A stretch of DNA of 64,000 nt, taken from the NCBI RefSeq assembly GCF_043641665.1, contig NC_092198.1:17079001-17143000 (forward strand). Direction: 5' to 3'. This document shows, one piece after another, positions 34,434 to 47,840 of the stretch. Every line of letters starts with the position of its first letter. Position 1 is the first letter of the stretch. This stretch comes from Enoplosus armatus (taxonomy: Eukaryota; Chordata; Actinopteri; Centrarchiformes; Enoplosidae). The notes under the pieces are model-generated. The model was not told where the DNA came from, ran no database searches, and saw nothing but the letters and a program-made list of their open reading frames with translations. A program made the translations under genes and the position numbers.

Positions 34434-36294
34434 CTGCAGAGGAAGTCAAGGCAAAGAGGACAGAAAGAGGGACAGGGACAGACAGGGAAAAGGAGATACA
34501 GTTAAAATGAGGTGGATGACACTGAAACTTTAATACTATCCATTTGGGGCAAGCCTCACTTGAAGGACTTGATTAAATGTGCTATATTCAGCACATCAAT
34601 AAACCATCACCATATTAGTTTCAATCTGCCAGTTTCTACATTTTATATTTGCCATGTGTGTCATTCAGAGGGTCTGCCTCCTTCAAACTCTGAATTTAAA
34701 GATTTTTTTGTCATTTGAAGCTCTCATTCTTCCAAATTCTTAGCATTTGATTAATTCAACTAAGCTGATGTTTATACATGCTATGAATGGGCACTTGAAC
34801 CTCTTGGAAAACTGCTAACCGAAAACTGGTTAATTTGAAGTGGTGAGCTCATGCTGCACGAGTGGGAGTAACCACAAAAAAACACAATCCATTAAGTCAA
34901 ATTTAAGTCCAGCTTTTCCGCCTGTCCTCTCTAATCAACCTTACTTCATCACTCATTTTTCATTGGTTGATCCCTCACTCTGATGTCCTGCCCCAGCATC
35001 TTGTTAGTGAATACATGACATTAAGCATGTATAATACAGAAACTTACCTACATATTGTTATTGCACATGGTCATGATATCTATAAAAGTTGCCACAACAG
35101 CATAAAGTGGGAGCAAACTCAATATTGTCAGAGGCAGGAAATCATTTGATATGAGCAGGAGATGAGGTTCAGCAGGACAGCGTGTGCCGCGCAGATTAAA
35201 TGAAACACATTGCCCACTTTTCACTGTAGTAATCAGATTAAAGCAGGATTTACTGTTGTTTTTATTGCAATGTTGACACCCCCTCTCTGCACAGCTGCTT
35301 TTGTTGTTTGCGTCAGAGAGTGGGAGAAGTGAGAAGTTGGTCGCTTTGGAGACAGCTAATGCAAAACTACCACACAATTCAGCGGCAGCTATATATAAAC
35401 TCTGAATCAAATCCTGAGCAGAGAGAGAGCGAGAGAGAGAGAGGTGGCTGTATATGCTTCTTGCACCTGGACCATTACAGCTGTCACATTAAAGACGTGC
35501 TGTTGAAAACACTTTCAACTTCCTGTGCTTCTTTTACCTATAGTGCTGCACGTGTCCTCATGCTGTGTATTTATAATATGCAAGCTAGCCGTCATCGGAG
35601 TACAATTCCAGCAGGCACCCACGCTGGGTCAAAGCTCATATGACTACTTCCACAACAGACTCATACTTAATGTACAGTGCTTTAAATAGACAGACCATAC
35701 TATGCATCCTATTCTGTACAAATCTTGCCAGATCAAATATGACATTTATATTCAAAATAATGTAACAGCTTTGCTTTGCTAGAGTCATTTTTTAGAAGCT
35801 TGATAATTTGACGAAGAACATGTGATTGTTTACAGCAGAGAAACCTCAGGGAGTTTGGAGCTGGCAGTAAATCTGCTACAGAAGAGAGAAACTCAGCTGC
35901 TTCATGAGAGCAAAAGGACAAAAGCATCATTTTGGTCTGTGTATTTTGCATAGCTCCCACGGCATGACCACCATTCATTTATTGAAAAGATCACAATTGG
36001 TTGTTTGGTTTGTTTTATTGATAACCTTCTAATATACAACATACTAGACGAAAAGAACGATGGAGTCCTGAACTTATTTCCATCGTTTTCCCTGTTTTAC
36101 AGTCCACCCACCATCACCAGGGTGATCACAGGCAATGACCGAAGAATATTTGGAGACCAAGGACCAAGCAAAAGCCCTGGAGAGCTCAATAACAAAAGCA
36201 GACAAGAACAGCAGAGCAAACAAGCTACAAGGTTGTGCTGTGACATGTCCATCACATATCCTCTTTCAGATGTTTTACATCTCTACATTAACAT

Positions 36295-36350
36295 CTTCCG
36301 AATCAGAAATACTTTATTGATCCCCGGGGGGAAATTATACAATAGTGTGA
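36295..36350 (+). repeat. retroelement 3' tail fragment
   Basis: GAATCAGAAATACTTTATTG followed by ATCCCCGGGGGGAAATT is a well-known fish repeat tail. The same motif occurs at 47535-47585. Confidence 0.55.
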
Positions 36351-36409
36351 GGCAAACGTGATAACCACTACAGTACGGAAACTGAACGTGTCTTATTAAA
36401 TGTGGTCTT

Positions 36410-36438
36410 AGTTATCTATCTACCTACCTACCTATCTA
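36410..36438. repeat. (TATC/TACC)n tetranucleotide repeat
   Basis: Short tetranucleotide array of CTATCTACC units. Confidence 0.8.
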
Positions 36439-36449
36439 GGTTTGGCCTC

Positions 36450-36995
36450 TTAAACAAATAGATAACACACTTATTTGCTTTCTTTCCGAGAGGTAGATGA
36501 GATGATTGATAGTGTTGTAGTAAACTTTCATTACAACAATACCACTCTCATGTCTGTCAGTTAAGTATGATCCTACAGCCAGTACACAATTAGCTTAGCT
36601 TAGCATAAAGACTGCAAACAGGGGGAACAGTTAGCCTGGCTCAAGTTAAAAAGTCTCCAAAGCTTACTAATTAACATCTTTTTTGTTTAATCCATACACA
36701 AAAACAAGTTGTGGTTTGACAGGGAATTGTGGGCTGCAACTATTTTCGGCGGGGTCAGTGACTTCCTGGAGTCTCTGCAGTGACGAAAAGACTCCGTGAC
36801 AACTCACTGTGGCAGGCCAAGAAATAACTACAGCATGTAAGGCCTCGTTAAACCACAGCTTGTCATCTTTACGTTTCTGTTTGTGCTCAGTTTTGGACAG
36901 AAGCAGGTTAGTTGTTCCCACCGTTGCTTCCAGTCTTTATCCGAAGCCAAGGTAATTTAACTACTCTCTTAGTTCCCAAAATGTTGTTCCTTTAA
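36450..36995. mobile_element. foldback (MITE-like) element with TTAA ends
   Basis: The element starts at TTAA (36450-36453) and ends at TTAA (36992-36995). The left half includes CTTATTTGCTTTCTTTCCGA and GCTTAGCTTAGCATAAAGAC. The right half carries matching reverse-complement blocks: GCAGGTTAGTTGTTCCCACC, TTCCAGTCTTTATCC, then CCCAAAATG.TGTTCCTTTAA. It has no open frame, so it would be non-autonomous. Confidence 0.7.
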
Positions 36996-39900
36996 CAGAG
37001 TCTGGGGTTTTGGTGGTAGCAGAAGTGCATTACTCAAGGACATAATAACAGCAAATATTAAAGAAAGGAAAAGCTCAAAAAGCAAATCTCATTCACCTCC
37101 CAGGAAAAGATGTTCCCCGCCAGTCAAACTGACAAGCCTTCTGCGTTTACCTCTCTGGCCATCAGACTGCTGTCACCCTGTTCCCCTCTCTTGTTGAAAG
37201 AAACTCATCCTGGCCGTCTGCCATAAGCAAGGGCAGAGGCAGCTCCAGGCTACACATCAGAATCAATATAATAACACGATTCTAACAAGACCTTGATGGT
37301 GTGCGGAGACAGCTGGTCGAATGACTTTAATGGCTACTGCTGTCATAAACAATCCACTCCTGCCCCACCAATCAAAATGGGTATTCACAACGGATTTATT
37401 GCAGGTTACAGCAGCTGTCGAGCCCAGGATTTTATGAGAAGATGCCAAAAATTGCACACAACATGCTGCTATTTCTAATCCAGGAGAAAGTCGGAAAATG
37501 AAAATGCATCACTTCCTGTGCATCAGAGTATGTTTCCCCTAACATGGATACAACAAGTTGAGTCATAGTTGCATTAAATTAGTCACAGTTGGCAGTACAA
37601 AACTGATTTATATAAGAATATGTTGGAATATTAGTTACGAGCATCATCGCTATGGTTGAACAAAGAGGAGAAACTCAAACTTGAAGAACAAAACATCCGA
37701 GAAGAAAATACATGACATTACAAGTCACATCCCAAGGAGGTGATTACAAAATCGCCACAGAGACACAATGAAAAAGAACTCAAGGAGCATCACCTCAAAG
37801 TTACCAGAAAGTATCTGTTTCTGTTGTTCTGTCAACATACTGTACAGACTTGCATGTTTCATGATAGAGATCACAGTTGTCTACAGCAGCTTGTGTGGTT
37901 TAAAACACATATTTTTTCTTACAGTACATAGAGTATGTCCCTCTGACAGACAGATCACACCCCCTAAATCCCTCCTGATATGCACAGTCCTGTCAGCGAC
38001 TGGATCAAACCAACAATCAGCTGCGTTTCAGCTCCTCTCGTCTCAGCTGTTGTGCCTCTAAAACAGGGTTCTCAAACTGAGGGGGCAAAGGGTCATGGCG
38101 AGGAAAGCACATGACCAATGGGGAAATATGGAGAGTATCTAAAGTTGAATGAATCTGAATAATGAAGAAACATAACCATTGTTATTGTCATATGTTGCCT
38201 TCTACAGAGTCCTTTTCACACTGAATTCAACAGGAAAAAAGATGAATGTAAAAGTTATACCTTGTTGAAACACAGATTGAATTTTAGTTGTTCTCTATAC
38301 AAGATTTTGAGAGTGAGGGCAGTTTTCGGAAAACGGAGGACATTTTGGCTTGTCGTTACTTCTTCAAAAGGCTGTTTAAGGGTTAGTAGGTGTTCAAACA
38401 ACAAAGAAATAGTTCCACGAACATGAAGTTAGAATTAGGTTTGTTTTAAGGTCAGGATGAGGGTTAGTCTTAAACTGGCAGTATGTCAGTGAGGGTCCTC
38501 ACAAGTTCATACAAACATGCACACGTGAACAGACACGTGCCAGCTGAGTGCAGTGTGTGCTGTGATTTTGGGTTATATTAGTGTGTTTGTGTTTCAGTCT
38601 TGGCTTTCAGTGCAGCCCTGTGGGAACAGATTTCATCAGCCACTCTATTTAGCGCCCTGTGGGGCAGTGGGCTGCCTGATTACAGTGTAGTCACCACACG
38701 CTTAGCATGGACCAGCTAGGGGGGCTGGCGGGCAGCTTGGCAGACAGGTGGGTTACGGGGTGACAAGAAATATGCTGTTGTTTGTGGTTTAATATTCCCC
38801 TTTGGCAACAGGATGGCCGTCCATTTGTACTCAACAGCGATGTGAATACTGTCGTCTCCGTCCCTCAGTGATCTGTTTATTGTTTGAGTGGGTATCATAC
38901 TCACTGCAGTCTTATGCAAGACTGAAAGAAACATCTGATGGACAGTGAAGGAGGCAAAGAGGAGGACAATATTCTTATTCGTGCTTATTTTGCAGAAAAA
39001 CCCATTTCAGAGTATAATATTATCATATATTTATATTATTGTATTATTGTTACTGATGTAAGCAACATTTTAATGCTTTAGCTGGTTGAGGTGGAGCTCA
39101 TATGAACTGACTAAATGGATGTTATCTCAGCCTGAGTCAGCCATGTCGACCCATGGGGAGAGGCCACAATAACTTGCAGCTGGACCCATGACCTGGCATG
39201 CACACCCAAATACATGCAGAGGAGGACAACAAAAGTGCATTTATTTCATAACATACTCCCCTTTTGAAGTCCTGACCCTGAAACAGCTGCAATTAGCCTT
39301 TTTAGCACAAAGAGAAATCTGTGGGAGGGGAGACCGACAAGGCCATCACTGTGGCTGTAATGAAGTAGGTAAATGTCCTGCTAAGAGAGAAAATGTCAGC
39401 CGTGGCCCTGAGGGGCGGCATCTACGAGGAGAGACCTGGGTAACGTATTTTGAGAGAAAAGAAAGAAAATGACCTCCTCTGAACTATTGAGCTCCAAGTC
39501 TGCCCCACAGTGACAGTTTAACATGCTGCCAGATTGGTAGCAGGCAGCTGGCTGAGAAGTCAATGATCAGGGGGTTGAATATTCTATATATTATTTGACC
39601 ACAGCTTTGACTGTAAGACAGTTTAACCACCTTAGAGATCAGAGCCTCAAGGGTCTGTCATGAGTCTCATCCATGTTGGTGCCAGTGTGTTGTCAGCAGT
39701 GTGGTTTAAAATTGGGTGCGTCATTCATGTGCTGATATTTGATATACCTCGGAGAGCAAGCTCAAATATACCTGGGAAGACCTGCACGCTACTCCATGAA
39801 CTGATTCATTTAGATCTCTGTGGAGGCAAAGTATGTGATCAGACTAGTCATAAGAGACCATTCACTGATTTTGCTCCTTCCAGGGCCGCTTCAGCACATC

Positions 39901-40330
39901 TGCATATTACCTTCACAAGATCCTTCATCAAGTGCTCAGACACCACACTGATTGCAACACGTTCCTCCGTGCTTTAAGTGGCACTTGCATACTGACAAGG
40001 AACACTCGGACAGAAAGTCAAGTGACAACAAAAAGGAAAAGGCGACGGGAAATTGTGCGAAAGAACTTAGCTGATAACCACCCAAACAGAGGGGGAAAAA
40101 AATCTAACAAGCATCAGACACGTGTTACAGGTCGTGTCATAACACATCACATAACACCATTGTACGTGTGGCTGGTGTGTTCACTGTTGCTGGTTCACAT
40201 GAATGCGTGAGCCAAGAGTCCTTCCACATGGTCCCACAGGTCCAAGCCCGTCACACAGCAGCAATGGTCGCTGTTGGACCCACCCAAAAACCACCACCAT
40301 CAACTACACATATGAAGTTTCAAATTTGCA

Positions 40331-40596
40331 GGTGTTTTACAATTGGTTTGGTTCAATATACACTGGTGTTTTAGCTCTAGTCCAGTCCAACAATAACTAT
40401 TGTTTTAGCCCTGGTTGGGTTCAGTATTCACCTGTTTTAACTCTAGCCCAGTCCAAATATCACTAGTGTTGTAGTCTCAGTTTGGTCTAAAAATCTCTTG
40501 TGTTTCAGCCCTGGTTTGGTTCAATATTCATTGCTGTTTTAGCCCTTGTTTGGTCCAGTATTTGTCGGTGTTATAGTCCTCGTTGGTTCACTAGCA
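40331..40596. repeat. degenerate minisatellite, ~34-bp unit, about 8 copies
   Basis: The units follow TTTTAGCCCTGGTTTGGTTC, then AATATTCACTGGTG. They alternate loosely between a GGTTTGGTTCAATATT version and a CTAGTCCAGTCCAA version. Two open frames here repeat WFGSI..GVLALVQS-like words, which reflect the DNA repeat. Confidence 0.8.
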
Positions 40597-43500
40597 CAAC
40601 ACAGTTGTTTGAACAATGCCGCAGTAGTACACCAGGCGTTGTATATTTAGACACAGTAGTATGTATATGTATAGACGCTCTGTTGTGTGCTTGAATGTAT
40701 GAGTGTAGGCGTATGTAGAAGTGTCATCTCAGGTAACCATTCCTTCTGAGACCAGGTTTTCTTTTCAGCAGGGCACCTTTCCTCCCCTGCAGTGCCTGAA
40801 TCCCAAAGCTGGTGCTCAGAGATCTCTGCACCACTGCAGATATATTAAATGGCTCTCTATATCACAATTAGTGTTTTAAGATTTGACTGCCAGGGGTCAT
40901 TCCAGAGATAACTCTCCTTTTTGCATTTGATTACGTCGCTCCACCATGTATTCTGGTATATATCACATTGCTATGACGGATTGTAGCCTTGTAGTCTTTT
41001 ATTTACACTCTGAATCTTCCGAGAATAAAGGCTTGTCTGGGTTTTACATTTTCAGCAACAGCATAATGACACTTTATGAAATGTATTCCAAGGAATCATG
41101 AATGTATATTAAAAGAACATTATGAGCCCACTATCATTATTATACTTACAATGTAATATGTGTTCGTGTAATATGCTACTGTGTTATAATTTGAAAACCT
41201 TACTTCAACAATCCAGCTAATGAATATTTTTTATAGAATTCATACTAGACTTGGATTGCTTTGATTGGAATAACAGGGTTTCTTTTTGTATGATTTCCAT
41301 ATTAAGAAATACCGTATGATCCCTTAAAGGTGTAATATCTTCCAATAAACTTTAAGAGAGGATCTTAGATAAAAAGATAGAAGAGAGAAAAGAAAAGGCC
41401 AGGTTCCCAAAAGCCTCTCAGTGTTACATAAGCTCCCTTTCTCAATTGTAAATCAGTGAAGTAGCGTGATCTTGGTGGTAGAACATTTTAGTCCCTGAAG
41501 CTCTGGACTAAATTCAGGAGAGATTAATGTGCATTAATATGTATTAAGAAATTATCTTTATGAAATACTCTAAACTACTCCACTTGCTGTGGGGAGCTTA
41601 AATATAAAATGATAAAGCAGGCAAAGATATGAACAAATTATTGTGTAGCATAATGAAAAGTAGAAACAATCAATTGAAGACTCGAGCCCTTAAGCAGCCT
41701 GTTTTTACTCCCAGCGGTGTTTATTATAAGTGATTTCTACACTGAATTGCACAATGAATGCCTTTTCACACAGCTTTCCGGCAACAACTTATCAACAACT
41801 AATAAACGCAAGCAGAAGTTAGAGGTGGGCTGTTTCTTGGCCAAACAAGTGCCTGTTGGAAGTGCTTCGATTAATGGTAGATGCACTACAGGGAAGAAGT
41901 ATTATTCCCAGGACTGTGCCAAAACTAAGCTTTAGTTTAAAAAGGTGATTGTTCTGTTCCGCCCTGTATCTCACCCAACACTGTACATTATTTCTATTTC
42001 TCTCTCGATGTCATTTTGACCTATTAACCTCTTGAGATGACACTATATGATAACCATTGAATTACTATATTATGACTAATTCAAATGGAAAGCATTAGCA
42101 GATATTATGCAGGGGGTGAGCTTCATGTCGCTGCCTGACCTATTCAAATACAAAAATCTTTAACTCAAACATGTTTGAGAAGGTGGAAACTCTACAGATT
42201 AAATCTGTTTGATAAAACCTACCGTTTTACACTTTGCATGTATGCGTATGGTCTACACTTTGTGACAAGTGTTTGCATAGAATTTACCCTGAAATGTCTC
42301 CTGGTCTTGAAAAAGAGGAAACATAGTGTGGAGACTGAGGTCAAAGCAAGACTACCTTAGAAAGAACCACAACAACTCAGACTCTCAAGATACTAGAGCG
42401 TGTTTGTGAGCTACATCAGCTCTCGCACAAAGGATAATTCCATGTGGAGGTCAGATAAGACCATCAACTGCCCTTTGGATTGCTTCAAAATCCTTGGTTG
42501 CTTGGTTTGGTTCTGTCTTCACTACATTATAAATCATTTTAAGCTGGTTTGACAAATCTAAGTTGCGCTGCTGCCTTAACAAATAGTTCAAAGTCATCTA
42601 ATGAGCTATAAACTAAAAAAACTAACCGATTGAAGTTCACTGTACTTGAGAAAATATGTTCAATAAACTGAAATTGAATCAACAACTGTTCAGTCACACT
42701 GACACTGAAGTAACTGGCCTGTAATCATTTCTCCGGTCCATTTGGAAATCCCTCCCTGAAGCCATTTCAATGTAAGAGAGGACAGAATCCACTGTCGCTT
42801 ACAAAGTTCAGCCGAATCTAATTTGAGGTTTGATGTGGCAAGCCTACGCTGCCTGAGGATCTCTTCAGAGCCGGGAGAACGATCACAGCAACAAATAACT
42901 CTTTCAATGTACATATGGGCATGTGAGAATTTATCATAGAGACAAGACAAACTTATCAAAAAATGTTAATCACTATGATAAATTAAAATAACAATTCTAA
43001 TGAGGTCATTCATTTAGGTAATTAAAGCTTCATATTAGGTGCTTATTCCTCATAATAATGTTGGTTCAAGGTGGAATGTAGTGTATAGTTTGTAAGAGTT
43101 CATCATGCTTTTATGTTGTCTTGCAATAATCTACACCAAGGCAATGCCTGTGGTGTTAGTGTGTATGGCTCACACTCTGCATTATACAGTTCCTTAATCT
43201 ACATATCTTCAATGAGCTCGTTGCCATGAAAGGAAATATATCATCTAAAAAAGTTCTCAGTAACATGAAGAGGCTAACTATGATATGGCGACCTTTTGTT
43301 GAAGTGTGCGATAATAAGGTTCTGATAATGAATCTTCCCTGTGATGGAAATTGTTTAATAAAGTCTGGGCACGTACAGTTCACGAACATGAGCTTCCATA
43401 AGACTCCTGCAATAAGAGGACTTGGGTAATCCCACATTCTCTCTAATATCTCATGCGGGATATTAGCATTTTTCTTGATTCAGGAAGAGGATTGCCATGC

Positions 43501-44204
43501 CAACTGAGCAAAGGTCAAATTAGTTTCACCGAAATTATTAAGTGTAGTGACTTTGATCAGAATGTATGTGCGTAGGCATCAGCCACACATTAACACACAG
43601 TGTCTCACGGACAAGCACACACACCAAATGGATTGCTATTCACCCTGAGTGGGGGTAATGACTGCAGAGATGGTGAAGCGGTCTGCCTGCAGAGTGTTAC
43701 GGGTTTACGTCTGAAGGTCAGACGTGATGGCTCTCTGACAGTGCTGATGAGTCCTACTGGTTTCAGCCCAGTGCATCTGGCAGCAGGGCGATGTGACTGT
43801 TAATGGAAGTGTAATGGCAACAGGATGGCTTTTCCACAGTTGACTGCCGGTGCATCTCCACCTGACAGCCGATAACATCCCTGAGCCATTTATCAGAGTG
43901 GACCACAAAATGAAAAAGTCATGTGGTTTGTGCATCTGACACAAATTATATTGTTTCTCCTACAACCAATAACCAATGAAAAGATAATCTAGTATCATAC
44001 CTCAGGGGTTGAGTGTGTACTTCAAAAGTACCCACCCATGGCTACTGTTCATATTCAACCAATAGTAATAAAAGATAAATAAATCAGGACTTCAATACCA
44101 ATATGTTATGCAGGAGGTTTGGTCTATGTAGGTTTGGTCTTGGTAAGAAGTTGTTTCTAAAGAAATAAGTTTCCAAACTTTGTTTAACTATTGCAATGCT
44201 AATG

Positions 44205-44745
44205 TAGTACAGCCACGCTAGCAGCTGCGTTAGGCTGTGCTTAGGCACCGCAGTGCTTTGAGCTAAAAGCTAACATGCTCACAATGAAATGATCATGAGA
44301 TTTTTGGAAAGTAACCATTTACCAATTTTAACCAAGTTCATTTAGTGTGTTAGCATGCTAAGATTAGCTAATTAGTACTAAAAACAAAGTACAGCTGAGG
44401 CTGATGGGAATGTCAGGTTTGCAGGTATTTGGTCATAACCCAAGAATTGGACAAATAAACATTTTGGCTTGATGATGGTGCTAGATGAAAAATAAGGGGG
44501 TCATCGAAGTCATTATGATACATCATCTGGGAATCATGAATGTCTGTACAAAAATGTTGTGCCAATCAATCACATTTCACTTGATAAAGTTAAAACTTTG
44601 GCCTGCTGGTGGTGCTAGGTGAAAAGTCAGGGGATCACCAAAATCAGTTCGATTCATCTTCTCTCGGCCATGAAATGTCTTTGCAAAATGTCACAGCAAT
44701 CCATCCTGTAGTTGTTTAGATATTAGGTGGACCGACTGACCAACT
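44205..44745. repeat. dispersed fish repeat, family B, with internal duplication
   Basis: GCTAACATGCTC, GGCTGATGGGAATGTCAGGT, TTTGCAGGTATTTGGTCATA and AATCATGAATGTCTGTACA match the copy at 30610. The segment GGTGCTAG.TGAAAA...GGGG.TCA..AA.TCA is present twice, near 44480 and 44610. Confidence 0.65.
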
Positions 44746-45279
44746 TTGCCATCCAGAGAACACAAATACACATGGATGTGACATATTCTCTGTATTCTTC
44801 AGTGCCTTTAATACTTTACCTCAAAGACATCTATCAATGACAAATATGTATCCTCACATGCTTGTATCTGTTCTATCTATCTATGACTCTCTCTAAAGTC
44901 AAAAAATTTAATTATGCAAGATGTTCTTTCACTTTCTGATTCTGACAAAGTGAAAACTACTGTACTGTGAGTGACGTTGTTCTCTATTATAGCCAATTCA
45001 AGAGCCAATCCATCTAAAGTTGAGCCTATGGTGGAAAAATGCAAAAATAATTATTTAAATCAGCTTCATGGTGTGTTTAAGCACAGCAACTTTGACATGG
45101 GAATACTTTCCTCTCTGATCACAACAGTTCAGATCTCCAGAAATAATACATTTTATCATAGTGTGAAGGCTGCATATATAGGAATGGGTAAGCTGTTCAC
45201 TACACTGCTGACATTTGTAGTGGGAACAAATCATATATCTGAAAAAGAAGCAGTGCAAAGACTGTAAAACATATTTAAA

Positions 45280-45520
45280 AAGTACAAAATAAAAAAAAAA
45301 AGGGTGTTAGACGGACTGCTATTACTCTGGCTGCAGGAGGAGCAGGGGATTACAGCCTCAGCCTCCCTTGGTATGGTTAACACCTTGGGGACGTGGAACC
45401 TGCTGCAGTGAGGACAAGGTGCCCTAGGCGACGGCGGTGCAACTGGCCGTCTACCTGACTGCAGCAGGACCCAAAAGATTATCCGGATTTAGGCATGAAA
45501 AGCCATTCTTTTTTACCGCC
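45280..45520. other. GC-rich segment, possibly a decayed transposable element
   Basis: After an A-rich run (45287-45301) lies a GC-rich stretch with GGCTGCAGGAGGAGCAGGGG and CTAGGCGACGGCGGTGCAAC. It differs sharply from its AT-rich surroundings. I do not recognise a gene and only suspect an old retroelement fragment. Confidence 0.25.
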
Positions 45521-47529
45521 CGCTTCCATCTGTTCTGCCTCAGCAACGAATATAAAATGAGTAAAGAAAGTCTGGAAAAGAGCAAAGAGAAGGGACAAGT
45601 AGTGTGACAAAGTTCTCTACTTTTTTAGAAAGTCACACACAATTTCATTTTCATGTGGAAGAGCAAGCCATATTTGTTTCCAGTTGTGAATTGACCAGCT
45701 TCGCACAGATTGTCAGATTGAACTTTGACACGGGCAATTGCAAGGATCTGTGTTCAGGGAGTTTTGTTGCACCTGTTGGGGCTGGACAACTCACACCTTT
45801 GCCATTTCATGAGTACATGAAGTTTGGTGACATTGTGTGATTCCCAGCATAGCGCCGCCCAAATTCAACCTGAGCAAGAGTCTAATCAGCATAACTGAAA
45901 ACGCAGGAGAGAGCGTGCAGGTCATCAGTATGTTGCTTTTGTTGGAATATTACAATGTGCATACTATACTTAAAGATGCTGCAACTTATTAGTAGTGTCA
46001 GTGGTTTAGTAATATTACTTAATATAGTATATGCATACATGTGAGTGGTCTTGGAAACAGGGAATATCAGTAATGAAATTCTGGAGATAAAGCAGAGAAA
46101 GGGCACTCATTGCCAGTGGAAACGAGGCTGGAAATTGGTCCCTGTTGGGGTCCCAGAAGGACAAGGTATATTTTTAGCCACTCCTCAGGAGAGCTTTAAA
46201 AGTCCTTTCTTGGTTATGTCGTGTGTGCTGAAAATAATTCCCATCCCGTCGTTGGGAGATGGGTGCTGGCGTGGAGGGCTGCTTCAAGACTGTGGCTTTG
46301 ACTAATGTTCCGTTGATTGCCCTTGTCTCCTGAAGGACATCTTCAATCACCAGCTGGAGAACAGTGATGTTTTGTGGTTATGTCGCTCAATCCCATTTCT
46401 AACAACTTGTTCCTCTGGCATGAAGACTTCCTCCTAGCACACTGTAAACATTCATAGTTCAACTGCTTCACATATTCTCCCACTTGGGTCTGTTTGAATG
46501 CATCGCACATGTTGTTTCTCATATGAAGCCTCTAGTTTCATCCAAGCTTCTCCACAAAAGGAGGAATGCAGACGGTTCTGAGACAGGAGTTTATATAGAG
46601 GCGAATGCATGAGAATCTTTTGTGTCAACTTATTGTCCTGTTAGCTTACAAACTGCTTTACCCTTTTCAATAAAACTATTGACTGAAATGAAATACAATC
46701 CAGAGAAGAAAATAGCAGAGTAAAGTCGAAAGAAGCTCAGGGAGAATTGTCCTTGACTTGCATGAGCATGTTCTGGCTGCTTAGCTTGTACAGTGGTTTA
46801 CCAACTAGCCCTGCAAGTAGTCACTATGTCACTGAGCTTCTGGATCCAGATATTTGGCAAAGATGCAGAGATGAATTTCTCTGGATAGAAAAGTGGTGCC
46901 CATGATGTCAAGTGCAGATCAGCTGAGCACAAGAACCTGCAGGGGTTACAGTTTGATCATGTAAATGTCATAACATGCTGAATATGTTCAGGGCCAGAAT
47001 ATCATTTCTAAAGCAAACTGCACCAACATCATTAGCACTTGTGACTCCACACTACGTAGTCAACCTAGGCCAACTCTTTTAGCTGTTAAGACAAACGGAA
47101 AGTGATGAATTCCTGAGGCAGAAATGTTGAAAGGTCAAAGTTCGCATAAAAACTGTGATGAGTTCCCCGTCTGGCAGATAGCCGGCCGACCACAGACAGC
47201 ATCAGACATTAGAGTGTGAACTGAGGCCAAACACTCCCTGGGCAATAATCAATCCAGACAAGTTTTCATTGCTCCCAGCGAGGGACACCGACAGAGCTGA
47301 CCTCACGTCTCAAAGCCAGACACATCCATACCTGGCAGAGAGTGAGTAATCATCACAGGGGGAGGCTGATTATTTTCTATTCTCTCTCTTCACCCATGGG
47401 AGTCCAGTCTGTCAACAGCAAATTATATCATTACCGTGATATCAAATAAAAACACGTTTCCCTCATGAAACTTATACAAGAGATATGCATGAACATTTTA
47501 CCATCATTACCCTCACCATCATCTTTCAT

Positions 47530-47840
47530 CATCATCAGAATCAGAATCAGAATACTTTATTGATCCCCGGGGGGAAATTGTACAGTACCGGTGCTCCCAT
47601 TCAAGAGTAAAGTAGCATAATTTAGAACTAAAAGTATGTACAAAATATAAAAATAAGAAATAGAAAATAAAAAATATACACATTTACAGTATTTAAGTGA
47701 ACAATGAGGTAAAAAAAATATATACAACAACAATGTATATGTATGTATGTGTTGCACTGAAGTGTATGACTATATATCTATTGCACTTAAACATTTAAGA
47801 ATAAATAGTGAGGTAGTGTATGATCATCATCACAGCCCAT
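47530..47840. repeat. dispersed retroelement tail, longer copy
   Basis: GAATACTTTATTGATCCCCG is followed by GGGGGAAATTGTACAGTACC, an A/T-rich stretch and GTTGCACTGAAGTG...ATTGCACTTAAAC. The order is that of a common fish repeat sharing the tail seen at 36295. Confidence 0.6.

Noticed and set aside
36005..36361. 118-codon plus-strand open frame with an acceptor-like TTTTACAG
   Set aside because: The peptide resembles no family, two frames are equally open, and it runs into a retroelement tail at 36295.
40203..40694. Two plus-strand frames with repeated WFGSI/LALVQS words
   Set aside because: The repeats mirror the 34-bp DNA minisatellite, and there is no gene structure around them.
43800..43889. 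Minus-strand ATG opening MAQG, like the expected RGS6 N-terminus
   Set aside because: Similarity stops after four residues (MAQGCYRLSGG). The start context is poor, the possible donor CAG|GTGGAG is weak, and no PEE..SPNM..YCK-like sequence follows.
45604..45840. 78-codon plus-strand frame
   Set aside because: It is not recognisable, and the flanks suggest old repeat-derived sequence.
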